Shown here: piece by piece, positions 1 through 5,873 of the stretch
Layout: the number at the start of each line of letters is the position of its first letter
How positions within the stretch are numbered: the first letter of the stretch is position 1
NCBI GenBank assembly: GCA_005884605.1
Contig: VBBE01000184.1
Coordinates: forward strand, 1-6,197
Length of the DNA: 6,197 bases
Direction of reading: 5' to 3'
DNA from: Candidatus Bathyarchaeota archaeon
Lineage (GTDB): Archaea; Thermoproteota; Bathyarchaeia; 40CM-2-53-6
Notes under the pieces: generated by a model
Database searches by the model: none
Told to the model about the DNA's origin: nothing
Seen by the model: the letters and a program-made list of their open reading frames with translations, nothing else
Program-made: the position numbers and the translations under genes

Positions 1-434
1 TTCGAAACGTGATTAACTGGGCGCGAATGTACTCTCTATGGCCTGTCAATATTACAACTGCCTGTTGTAGTGCCGAGTTCGGCGCAGCCAGTGGCGCACG
101 ACATGATCTTGAACGATTCGGAGTTCTGCCGATAGGTTCTCTCCGGCAGTCAGACCTGATAGTGATCGAAGGGACTATCACCAAGAAGATGGCGAAACGT
201 CTCCGGATGATCTACGACCAGATGGCGTTGCCTAGGTATGTTATTGCGATGGGAGACTGCGCCATGTCTGGCGGCCTGTTCCATGATTCCTATAGTATAG
301 TGAACGGTGCGCACGAGTTTGTCTCGGTGGATGTATACGTTCCGGGTTGCCCGCCAAGACCAGAGGCGTTGGAGCAGGCGATCATCATGCTTCAAGAGAA
401 GATTCGACGGTCAAAGGTGTACGAGCAGGGATGA
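1..434 (+). CDS. nuoB: NADH/F420H2:quinone oxidoreductase subunit B (NuoB/FpoB), 5' partial
   Basis: This is the subunit that carries the terminal N2 [4Fe-4S] cluster and hands electrons to quinone at the interface with NuoD. The frame is open to the left edge (first whole codon at 3). The residues before the GTG at 9 continue the family pattern (RNV-INWAR-x3-SLWP), so the true start lies outside the window. Counting from that GTG as residue 1, the tandem ligand pair is C19-C20, followed by SLRQSD and an EGTITKKMA segment, then C84 in GDCAMSGG and C114 in VDVYVPGCPPRPE. All four N2 ligands are therefore present. The last base triplet overlaps the nuoC start (ATGA at 431-434), which suggests translational coupling. 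The family assignment is secure. Whether the electron donor is F420H2 or ferredoxin is inferred from the downstream fpoF. Confidence 0.97.
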   Translation, partial: RNVINWARMYSLWPVNITTACCSAEFGAASGARHDLERFGVLPIGSLRQSDLIVIEGTITKKMAKRLRMIYDQMALPRYVIAMGDCAMSGGLFHDSYSIVNGAHEFVSVDVYVPGCPPRPEALEQAIIMLQEKIRRSKVYEQG

Positions 435-913
435 GCCTTTCTCACGAAAGAGAAGATGTTCTCGTCCAGAAGCTCAAAGAGAGCTTTCCCTCCGACATCA
501 AGGACACGAACATTATACGTCGCGGTAGACTTGAGGTGACCGTCGCTCCCGAAAAGATCAAGGACATCGCGGTATTTCTCCGGGACAAACTCGGGTTTGA
601 CCATCCGAACGGGGTTTCTGCTGTCGATTATAACCGAGAAAACAGGTTCGAGATTGTGTACCATGTTTCATCGATGGGCATCAAGGAAATGCGAGATCTC
701 GTTCTCGACTTGAAAGAGTCGGTTCCAAGAAACGCGCCGAGGGTGGGGTCTCTGGTTTCGGTCTGGTCGGGCGTTGAGAATTATGAGCGAGAAAGCTTCG
801 AGATGTTCGGAATAACATTCGATGGCCACCCGAGGTTAGAGAAGCTGTTTCTAACTGACAACTGGGACGGGCCCCCTCCGCTCCGGAAGGATATACGATT
901 CCCGACGGACTGA
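431..913 (+). CDS. nuoC: NADH/F420H2:quinone oxidoreductase subunit C (NuoC/FpoC, 30 kDa type)
   Basis: This peripheral-arm subunit packs against NuoB and NuoD and holds no cofactor itself. The product is 160 residues. The C-terminal half carries the family signature: ENYERESFEMFGITFDGHP, then a stretch ending NWDG-PPPLRKDI. The N-terminal half has the usual alternating helix/strand region (FEIVYHVSS). The frame stays open upstream to an ATG at 347, but that would lie deep inside nuoB. I chose 431, where the ATG overlaps the nuoB TGA, because it gives a normal-length protein. No strong ribosome-binding site precedes it, which fits coupling to nuoB translation. The protein is a separate NuoC, not the NuoCD fusion seen in some bacteria. 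nuoD follows after 8 nt. Confidence 0.96.
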   Translation: MSLSHEREDVLVQKLKESFPSDIKDTNIIRRGRLEVTVAPEKIKDIAVFLRDKLGFDHPNGVSAVDYNRENRFEIVYHVSSMGIKEMRDLVLDLKESVPRNAPRVGSLVSVWSGVENYERESFEMFGITFDGHPRLEKLFLTDNWDGPPPLRKDIRFPTD

Positions 914-921
914 GATCTGCA

Positions 922-2067
922 ATGTCAGCCCCTCCGAAACCTGTTCCCCTGACAACTGTCGAGTCCACTGAGACTTCTGAGTCTGGGGCTCAAACGCTCA
1001 CGTTGAGTGTTGGTCCCCAGCACTCCGGCTCGGGCCACATGCGGTTGATCGTGGAGGTGGATGGAGACATCATCGTCAATGTTGCCCCGGACCCTGGGTA
1101 TGTTCATCGAGGCATCGAGAAGATAATCGAGCTCAGAAATATTATCAAGAGTATTCCGGTAATCGAGAGACCCTCGATCATCGATGCCTCCAACCTCAAT
1201 CACGCATGGGTGAGGTCGATCGAGGAGATTCAAGGGGTCGAGGTTCCTCGAAGGGGACAATATCTCAGGACTCTTTTGAACGAGATGAACAGGATTATGA
1301 GCCATCTCTACTGGCTCTCTATCTACGGCGTATTTCTCGGCCACACGACCATGTTCATGTGGCCTCTTGGTGATAGAGAGCTGTTCATTGATCTAGCTGA
1401 GAAGCTTACTGGAGCGAGAATCACATATTCGTATCTTGTACCCGGTGGGGTCCGGCGGGACTTACCACCCGGGTTTGCTGAGGAGGCTGTCAAGAGAACG
1501 GAATACTTCGAGAAGCGTTTGAAGGAGTACGATCGGATCTTCTTCAACAACCCTCTATTCACCTCCCGTGCGAAGGGAATCGGGGTCCTCTCCAAGGAGA
1601 AGGCGATCGAGCTAGGGTGTACGGGGCCAACGCTTCGAGGTTCAGGCGTTGATGCGGACCTTCGAAAGGACGAGCCTTATGCTGCCTATCCCGAACTCGA
1701 CTTCGAGGTCTCAACCCGGCCTGACGGTGATTCGTTCAGTCGGGCGATGGTGCACATGGATGAGATGCGAGAGAGTTGTAAGATAATTCGCCAGATTGTC
1801 AAGAAGATTCCATCAGGACCAATCAGGAGAAAGGCTCCGATAGTTCTGCCTCGTGGTGTTGCGTATGGGAGGGTCGAGTCGGCAAGGGGAGAGTGCAGTT
1901 TCTATCTTATCGGGGAGGGTGGCGACAAGCCTTACCGGGCGCGGTATATCACCGGTTCCTACCGGAATATGGCGGCCATCCCTGCGGTTCTACTTGGAAA
2001 CCGTTTGGCGGACATGCCTACGGCATGGTGGAGTATTGACTACTGGCCGGTAGAGGCGGACAGGTAG
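922..2067 (+). CDS. nuoD: NADH/F420H2:quinone oxidoreductase subunit D (NuoD/FpoD, 49 kDa type)
   Basis: This quinone-binding subunit evolved from the large subunit of [NiFe] hydrogenases. The product is 381 residues. A Ser/Thr/Pro-rich tail (residues 1-25) is followed by the quinone-site loop GPQHSGSGHMRL (31-42), GYVHRGIEK (59-67), GVEVPRRGQYLR (105-116) and the C-terminus SIDYWPVEADR (371-381). Neither hydrogenase CxxC nickel-ligand pair is present, so it is a NuoD and not a hydrogenase. Two family positions look unusual. GPQHP reads GPQHS (S35). The Tyr that normally precedes the AVE-type helix and contacts the quinone head group aligns with W96 in NHAWVRSIEE. The start ATG lies 8 nt after nuoC. 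The overall pattern, including GHTTMFMWPLGDRE, recalls Nitrososphaerota NuoD; that recollection is unverified. Confidence 0.96.
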   Translation: MSAPPKPVPLTTVESTETSESGAQTLTLSVGPQHSGSGHMRLIVEVDGDIIVNVAPDPGYVHRGIEKIIELRNIIKSIPVIERPSIIDASNLNHAWVRSIEEIQGVEVPRRGQYLRTLLNEMNRIMSHLYWLSIYGVFLGHTTMFMWPLGDRELFIDLAEKLTGARITYSYLVPGGVRRDLPPGFAEEAVKRTEYFEKRLKEYDRIFFNNPLFTSRAKGIGVLSKEKAIELGCTGPTLRGSGVDADLRKDEPYAAYPELDFEVSTRPDGDSFSRAMVHMDEMRESCKIIRQIVKKIPSGPIRRKAPIVLPRGVAYGRVESARGECSFYLIGEGGDKPYRARYITGSYRNMAAIPAVLLGNRLADMPTAWWSIDYWPVEADR

Positions 2068-2074
2068 AAAACAG

Positions 2075-3664
2075 ATGGCCCCGATCATCGGCAAAGCGAA
2101 GGCGGCAGTCGATATCTCGATCGCGTACCTAACAGGTATCCGTCATCTATTCCACAGACCCTACACGTTGAGGTTTCCCCAGCAGAGATATGCGGTTGAG
2201 AAGGGATACAGGGGACGCCATCTGCTCCACCTCGATCGCTGTACCGGTTGTGGGATATGCGCGTGGATCTGTCCTGAGAAATGTATCACGATCGTGCCTC
2301 GGGGCCAGCGATGGTACCCACAGTACTTCTACGGACGCTGTTGCTTCTGTCACTTCTGCGTAACTCCTGATACACTTGTATCGACGAACCCATCTGTCTT
2401 ACCTATTATCCAGATACAGCCCGGCGACCGGGTCTTGACGCACACCGGGCACTACCGTCGAGTGCGCAAGGTCCTTACACGAAACTACTCGGGAAGACTC
2501 TACAGCATCAAACCATTAGGAACGCCTTTCCTGCTTAGGGTGACGCAGGATCATCCCCTCCTAGTATCTTCTAGAAACATCGGCAAAAAGGGAAGACTTG
2601 AGAAGAAACCAGATGTCCCCATGTGGAAGACACCTCTCGAACTGAAACGGGGCGACTACCTGACGATGCCTATCGCCAAGGAGGTTCGGGACATCGACGT
2701 TTACGAACAGCAGGTCGTAGTTGGTCAGCCCAACACCGGAAAACGTCTCAGAAGCAAACTGAGCCTGAGAACCGGGCCTGATTTGTTTAGGCTAATCGGG
2801 TACTACCTTGCAGAAGGCTACGCTGTAAGGAGAACTGTCGGCTTTTCATTCGGAGAACACGAAAAAGAGTACATTGCCGACTCAGCCCGACTCCTCGAGA
2901 AATATTTTGGCCGGGAAACCAAGAGGTCAACGATACACAATTCGACCCATGTCCTTCTGCACTCCGTAATTGCCCTTCAATTCTTCGAAACCTTTGGCCT
3001 AGGCGCCGAAAACAAGAAACTTCCGGATTGGGCTATGTTTGCGCCGGCAGAAAAACAGCGAGAACTCATACGCGGAACATGGAGAGGCGATGGTTACCTT
3101 CACAGACCAACCAAGGGCAATCGTTCAACGTTCTTCGAGTACGCAACGATTTCCAAGACACTCGCCTTCCAACTGCAACAACTCCTCTTCCGGGCAGGAA
3201 TCGTTGGCCAAATCGCATTTGCCCCCCACCCAAACAAGAGACCAACCTACGTGGTGACAGTGCGAGGCCGTTTCGTTTCGGCAATGGCAGATCTGATGCA
3301 GATCGCATTTGAGGACAAGAGGGTCAAGACGTTTTCTCGCTTTGAAATGGACACAGATTATGTCTACGCACCGGTCGAGAAAATATCGTCAGTTGAAGTT
3401 CGTGATCAACCCGTTGTGAATCTCTCGGTTGAAGGAGATGAGTCTTACGTGGCGGGAAACGTGACGGCCCACAACTGCACGGACTATTGTCCGGAGTTTG
3501 CGTTGGAGGAGACGGTCGAGTACGATATCGCAGAGTATACGCGTGATCGTCTCGTATGGAGTCCGGAGAGGCTTTCCAAGCCGCCGGTAAAGAAGGACGA
3601 CAAGTACGTGTTCAGCGTCGACACGATCGGGGGAGCGTCGCAGGTGCCTCAGAAGGAGGAATAG
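2075..3664 (+). CDS. nuoI: NuoI/FpoI 2x[4Fe-4S] ferredoxin-like subunit, interrupted in frame by an intein
   Basis: NuoI carries two [4Fe-4S] clusters that relay electrons from the input module to NuoB. The unspliced product is 529 residues; excision of residues 95-467 leaves 156, a normal NuoI length. N-extein: first cluster motif CTGCGICAWICP (C56, C59, C62, C66), then the start of the second motif, RCCFCHF (C89, C92). C-extein: CTDYCPEFAL (C468, C472), followed by an acidic/basic tail. Joining F94 to C468 rebuilds a perfect CxxCxxCxxxCP, which is strong evidence that the insert is spliced at protein level. The start ATG at 2075 lies 7 nt after nuoD, behind a weak AGGTAG. nuoH, which commonly sits between D and I, is absent. 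The TAG stop is in frame with the following gene. Confidence 0.96.
   Translation: MAPIIGKAKAAVDISIAYLTGIRHLFHRPYTLRFPQQRYAVEKGYRGRHLLHLDRCTGCGICAWICPEKCITIVPRGQRWYPQYFYGRCCFCHFCVTPDTLVSTNPSVLPIIQIQPGDRVLTHTGHYRRVRKVLTRNYSGRLYSIKPLGTPFLLRVTQDHPLLVSSRNIGKKGRLEKKPDVPMWKTPLELKRGDYLTMPIAKEVRDIDVYEQQVVVGQPNTGKRLRSKLSLRTGPDLFRLIGYYLAEGYAVRRTVGFSFGEHEKEYIADSARLLEKYFGRETKRSTIHNSTHVLLHSVIALQFFETFGLGAENKKLPDWAMFAPAEKQRELIRGTWRGDGYLHRPTKGNRSTFFEYATISKTLAFQLQQLLFRAGIVGQIAFAPHPNKRPTYVVTVRGRFVSAMADLMQIAFEDKRVKTFSRFEMDTDYVYAPVEKISSVEVRDQPVVNLSVEGDESYVAGNVTAHNCTDYCPEFALEETVEYDIAEYTRDRLVWSPERLSKPPVKKDDKYVFSVDTIGGASQVPQKEE
2357..3475 (+). mobile_element. Intein in NuoI (373 residues, class 1, endonuclease-containing)
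   Basis: This is a self-splicing protein insert, residues 95-467 of the precursor. Block A starts CVTPDTLVSTN with nucleophile C95. Block B has TQDH (T157-x2-H160), the N-terminal splicing motif. Block F reads VVNLSVEGDESYVAG. Block G ends VTAHN, with penultimate H466 and terminal N467, followed by C468 as the +1 nucleophile. All residues for standard splicing are therefore present. The middle carries a LAGLIDADG endonuclease. C95 is the only cysteine inside the intein. Cysteines in the exteins sit at -6, -5, -3, +1 and +5. Codon use looks richer in A and CAA/AAC codons than the flanking nuoI, consistent with a different history, though I did not compute this. I do not recall a NuoI intein in published lists but could not search. 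Confidence 0.96.
2780..3330 (+). other. LAGLIDADG (DOD) homing endonuclease domain of the NuoI intein (approximate bounds)
   Basis: Two dodecapeptide-type helices are visible. The first is LFRLIGYYLAEGY (precursor residues 237-249), with acidic residue E247. The second is ELIRGTWRGDGYL (330-342), with acidic residue D339. Before the second lies a KKLPDW segment typical of block D, and after it the family pattern ATISKTLAFQLQQLLFRAGI. Both catalytic acidic residues remain, so nothing visible marks the nuclease as dead. In the family such nucleases cut the intein-free allele at the insertion site and drive gene conversion. Here the empty target would be the DNA encoding the second ferredoxin motif of nuoI. 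Exact domain edges cannot be set by eye, and activity is inferred. Confidence 0.87.
3653..3660 (+). promoter_or_regulatory. Strong Shine-Dalgarno site for fpoF
   Basis: AAGGAGGA lies inside the last codons of nuoI. The GGAGG core ends 8 nt before a CTG at 3668, which is ideal spacing. It is the best ribosome-binding site in the operon, and it decides the start of the next gene in favour of 3668 over the GTG at 3809, which has no such site. Confidence 0.75.
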
Positions 3665-3667
3665 ACA

Positions 3668-4912
3668 CTGTCAGCTCAACCCGCTCCGAAACCCGCAACG
3701 CCCCTGGCGGTTCCCCAGACTACGCCTCTGAAATCGACTGTTGAAGGTGAGGGTTGGAAGGCGCGGCCGGTCAAACTCAAGATCTTCGGCAACCTCATCC
3801 AAGAGGTTGTGAACAAGAACCTCTGCATGTACTGCGGAGCCTGCATCGCCTCCTGCCCGATCGACATCCTCTTTCACAGCGAAAAAGAAGAACCGGTAAT
3901 GAGGGGCACGTGTGCTGCCTGCCAGGTCTGCTACTACAGCTGCCCGAGGATCGAGCTACCGCTCGCGGAGATCGAGCAACAAGTCTTCGGACGATCAAGA
4001 ACTGCTGAAGAGGCGATTCTCGGAATACACGTCGGATCCTACTCGGTCAAGTCCAAGGACCCTGACGTGGTCAAGCGCGCCCAAGATGGTGGTGCCGTAA
4101 CTTCTCTTCTACTCTACGCGCTCGATCGAAAAATCATAGATTACGTGGTCAACTCCGGCCTCACGTCAAACAAACCATGGCGGCCTGAGCCCCAGATCGC
4201 GCGGACCAAAGAGGACTTGTTGAACCACGCCGGGTCCAGGTACACGCCGGGAGGGCAGGTAGGGGGGCTTGCTGAGGTAGCTATCCCTAACCGGTCCAGC
4301 GTGAGTTTCCAGGAAGAGCGTATTGCTCTAGTCGGCTTGCCCTGTGAGCTTCAGGGGAATTGGCGCATGGCCACCCACTGGATAGCCGCACCGAAGCTCA
4401 CGAGAAATCTTGTGTTCACCATTGGGCTGTTCTGTTCTAAGGTATTTGATTATCAAAAGATGATGGTTGACTATGTCCAAGGCAAGAGAGGAATAGACCT
4501 CAACAACGTCACGAAGGTCAATATCAAGAGAAACCGGTTGCTAGTCTACACTGGTGATAAGCTGGCGATTGACGAGCCTGTAGAGGCGGTCGCTGCTGCG
4601 GCGCGTGAAGAATGCAATGCTTGCGTCGACTATTCGGCCGAACTGTCCGATATTGCGGTAGGCGCTATTGGATCTTCTCCTGGCTGGAGTACCGTAATTA
4701 CTAGAAGCCCTAGGGGTGATGAGATACTGAGAGGCGCTGTCGAATCAGGCTACCTAGACGCGAAGCCGTTAGACCCGATAGGAAAGGGGATAAAGTTCCT
4801 CGAGAAACTCTGCGAAAAAAAACGGTTACGAGATCCCTCCGCCTATATGCGCCATGAGACTGCGTTCCCGAAGCCAGAGCCAACTTTGGTTCCGCTCGAG
4901 ATCCCCGGCTAG
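3668..4912 (+). CDS. fpoF: F420H2 dehydrogenase subunit F-like flavoprotein (FpoF/FrhB family), probable CTG start
   Basis: This is the likely electron-input subunit: the family oxidises reduced coenzyme F420 with FAD and passes electrons to iron-sulfur clusters. From 3668 the product is 414 residues. Residues 1-30 form a Pro/Ala/Thr-rich tail. KIFGNLIQEVVNKNLC leads into two ferredoxin motifs, C53/C56/C59/C63 and C82/C85/C88/C92. The FrhB domain follows, with GGAVTSLLLYALD, GSRYTPGG, ALVGLPCELQ (C226), GLFCSK (C256) and ECNACVDYSAELSDIAVGAIGSSPGWS (split here for reading: C316 and C319 lie in its first part). The last four cysteines plausibly bind the FrhB cluster. No ATG, GTG or TTG lies in frame between the nuoI stop and 3809, yet conserved sequence begins before 3809, so CTG 3668 is preferred. 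The donor could be ferredoxin instead of F420H2. Confidence 0.88.
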   Translation: MSAQPAPKPATPLAVPQTTPLKSTVEGEGWKARPVKLKIFGNLIQEVVNKNLCMYCGACIASCPIDILFHSEKEEPVMRGTCAACQVCYYSCPRIELPLAEIEQQVFGRSRTAEEAILGIHVGSYSVKSKDPDVVKRAQDGGAVTSLLLYALDRKIIDYVVNSGLTSNKPWRPEPQIARTKEDLLNHAGSRYTPGGQVGGLAEVAIPNRSSVSFQEERIALVGLPCELQGNWRMATHWIAAPKLTRNLVFTIGLFCSKVFDYQKMMVDYVQGKRGIDLNNVTKVNIKRNRLLVYTGDKLAIDEPVEAVAAAAREECNACVDYSAELSDIAVGAIGSSPGWSTVITRSPRGDEILRGAVESGYLDAKPLDPIGKGIKFLEKLCEKKRLRDPSAYMRHETAFPKPEPTLVPLEIPG

Positions 4913-4923
4913 AAACTCGAACA

Positions 4924-4943
4924 TCCTCAACTGTCCTTGAGGA
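4924..4943 (+). terminator. Hairpin 12 nt after fpoF, possible 3'-end or RNA-stability element
   Basis: TCCTCAA pairs perfectly with TTGAGGA (7 bp) around a 6-nt CTGTCC loop. It begins 12 nt after the fpoF stop. No T-run follows directly, so it may protect the mRNA 3' end or be processed, and need not be the terminator itself. Confidence 0.4.
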
Positions 4944-4945
4944 AC

Positions 4946-4974
4946 CAGTCTGGTCTCAGCGATTCCCAGACCTG
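4946..4974 (+). repeat. Second inverted repeat downstream of fpoF
   Basis: CAGTCTGG (4946-4953) pairs with CCAGACCTG (4966-4974) with one bulged C, leaving a 12-nt loop. It follows the first hairpin by 2 nt, so the fpoF mRNA would end in tandem stem-loops. There is no adjacent T-run. The role is unknown. Confidence 0.4.
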
Positions 4975-5006
4975 AATTATCCGAACCGCCGCTGAAGATC
5001 ACTTTT

Positions 5007-5068
5007 GCAAGGGTCCGAGGAGGGCTCTTCTGCGTCGCGAGATGCGCTGTGCAAGACCCCCCCTTTTT
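5007..5068 (+). terminator. Branched fold ending in C7T5, probable operon terminator or short structured RNA
   Basis: GGGTC (5011-5015) can pair with GACCC (5055-5059). The enclosed bases fold into two hairpins: GAGG/CTTC-type at 5017-5030, and GCGTC/GATGC at 5032-5045 with one G-U pair and a GCGA (GNRA) tetraloop. Seven C and five T follow (5057-5068). U-runs end transcription in archaea, so this is the best terminator candidate for the nuo operon. The GNRA cap and three-way shape also allow a small RNA. Confidence 0.4.
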
Positions 5069-5275
5069 GCTTGAGAAAATCTGCTGTCTGGCAGTGATTA
5101 TGGGCGAGTCTTGCGATTCAAGGTTCAGTCCAGCCTTGGATGTGATGGCGAAAAGACGGAAAGTCTAGCTCCATTCCCGAACGGTTCCGAGCCAAGTTTG
5201 GACCTGTGGTCTTAGATTCGACATTGGGGCTTATTCTGGGTGATATCTTCTCCAAGGAGGATAGCCTTAGTGTGA

Positions 5276-5857
5276 CTATGGGAGGCGCCTGTGCGGTGGG
5301 CCCAAGTCTTTGATGATCGAGGAAATCGGACCCATCGATCTGTGAGCATGACGACGGCCAAACGCTCTCGGAGGAACAAGCATCTGCAACAGATTTCTAA
5401 CCGACTGCGTTGAATCCTCTTCCTTGGCGTCATCGGAGCCCTCTGTCTTGACTGTTTCTACCTTGACTATCTTCGGCGGGCCATCCTTGTGAGAGGGACT
5501 GCCCAGAAAGTGTTCGGCCAGCAACGATTCCGGCGCCTGCAGTCCACAAGAAGGACAAGTATCGAAAGATGCCACCGTTGCAGCAGGAATCTCGAGCACC
5601 TGGCTCGGTTCGGGTGCTGCTCGATGCGCCTTCATCCTTGGCTTTCGAAGCTTTTCAGCGAAACCGATATTGTTCCGTCTTCGCTTGGGGTGAGCAGAAT
5701 TTCTTCTGCGGCGGGCGGAGGATGCTGATCTAGGTTTTCGTACGGCGAGCATCGGCATTGTTTTTGGAGCTGAGTGTCTGATTCTAAGCGCCACCATAAA
5801 CCCCGCTAGAGTGCTGCCTACCTGCCTGCCAAGGAAGTTGAAGATTACCGGTGCCAT
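5276..5857 (-). CDS. Basic protein with a C2H2-type zinc motif, unknown function
   Basis: I do not recognise a named family. The product is 193 residues. Visible parts are a short hydrophobic N-terminus (VIFNFLGRQVGSTLAGFMVAL, read as residues 4-24), a long Arg/Lys-rich low-complexity stretch (about 25-80), and a single zinc motif C-x2-C-x11-H-x6-H (C101, C104, H116, H123) in TCPSCGLQAPE...AEHFLGSPSH. An acidic segment (about 134-150) and a C-terminal RNLLQMLVPPRAFGRR segment follow. The ATG at 5857 is chosen because a GAGGAG lies 10 nt upstream; the frame continues to 5911 but would overlap the upstream gene. It lies 14 nt after the zinc ribbon gene, so the two are probably co-transcribed. 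The basic region plus zinc motif suggests nucleic-acid binding, which is inference. Confidence 0.7.
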   Translation of the reverse strand: MAPVIFNFLGRQVGSTLAGFMVALRIRHSAPKTMPMLAVRKPRSASSARRRRNSAHPKRRRNNIGFAEKLRKPRMKAHRAAPEPSQVLEIPAATVASFDTCPSCGLQAPESLLAEHFLGSPSHKDGPPKIVKVETVKTEGSDDAKEEDSTQSVRNLLQMLVPPRAFGRRHAHRSMGPISSIIKDLGPPHRRLP

Positions 5858-5867
5858 GTTTGTTCTT

Positions 5868-5873
5868 CTCCTC
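5868..5873 (-). promoter_or_regulatory. Shine-Dalgarno site for the C2H2-type gene
   Basis: The minus strand reads TTGAGGAGAAGAACAAACATG. The GAGGAG is 10 nt before the ATG at 5857 and overlaps the TGA stop of the upstream zinc ribbon gene, so the two genes may be translationally coupled. Confidence 0.65.

Larger units (their letters stand above)
4913..5275. other. Gene-free convergent intergenic region
   Basis: These 363 bases between the fpoF stop and the stop of the minus-strand zinc-finger gene contain no reading frame I can support on either strand. They hold the two hairpins and the C7T5 element listed separately, then a foldable stretch at about 5105-5245: ATTCAAGG/CCTTGGAT (5116-5123 with 5134-5141, one G-U) and AGAC/GTCT (5154-5157 with 5163-5166). 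I found no tRNA T-loop, 5S or SRP RNA pattern that holds up. A partial likeness to RNase P RNA is discussed in the findings. Confidence 0.6.

Noticed and set aside
9..11. GTG as the start of nuoB
   Set aside because: The frame is open to the left edge, and the residues before this GTG fit the family's N-terminal pattern, so the gene is treated as partial.
925..1344. 139-codon open frame on the minus strand opposite nuoD
   Set aside because: It lies wholly antisense to a clear nuoD and shows no recognisable motif.
922..2067. NuoD homologue as a [NiFe] hydrogenase large subunit
   Set aside because: Both CxxC nickel-ligand pairs are missing, and the neighbours are complex I-type NuoB, C and I.
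3028..3312. Overlapping open frames on both strands within the intein
   Set aside because: The intein frame itself explains this stretch, with motifs of the endonuclease; the alternatives have no family features.
3662..3664. TAG read as pyrrolysine
   Set aside because: Three of the five plus-strand genes end in TAG here, and a start with a strong ribosome-binding site follows immediately.
3809..3811. GTG as the start of fpoF
   Set aside because: Conserved FrhB-family sequence lies upstream in the same frame, and there is no ribosome-binding site at suitable spacing before this GTG.
5116..5141. tRNA T-arm-like sequence GGTTCAGTCC
   Set aside because: The loop lacks the conserved A after the purine, and no acceptor, D or anticodon arms can be placed around it.
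5212..5433. 73-codon minus-strand frame overlapping the end of the C2H2-type gene
   Set aside because: It is out of frame with the better-supported gene, which has a ribosome-binding site and zinc motif; the Cys pairs here do not form a full motif.
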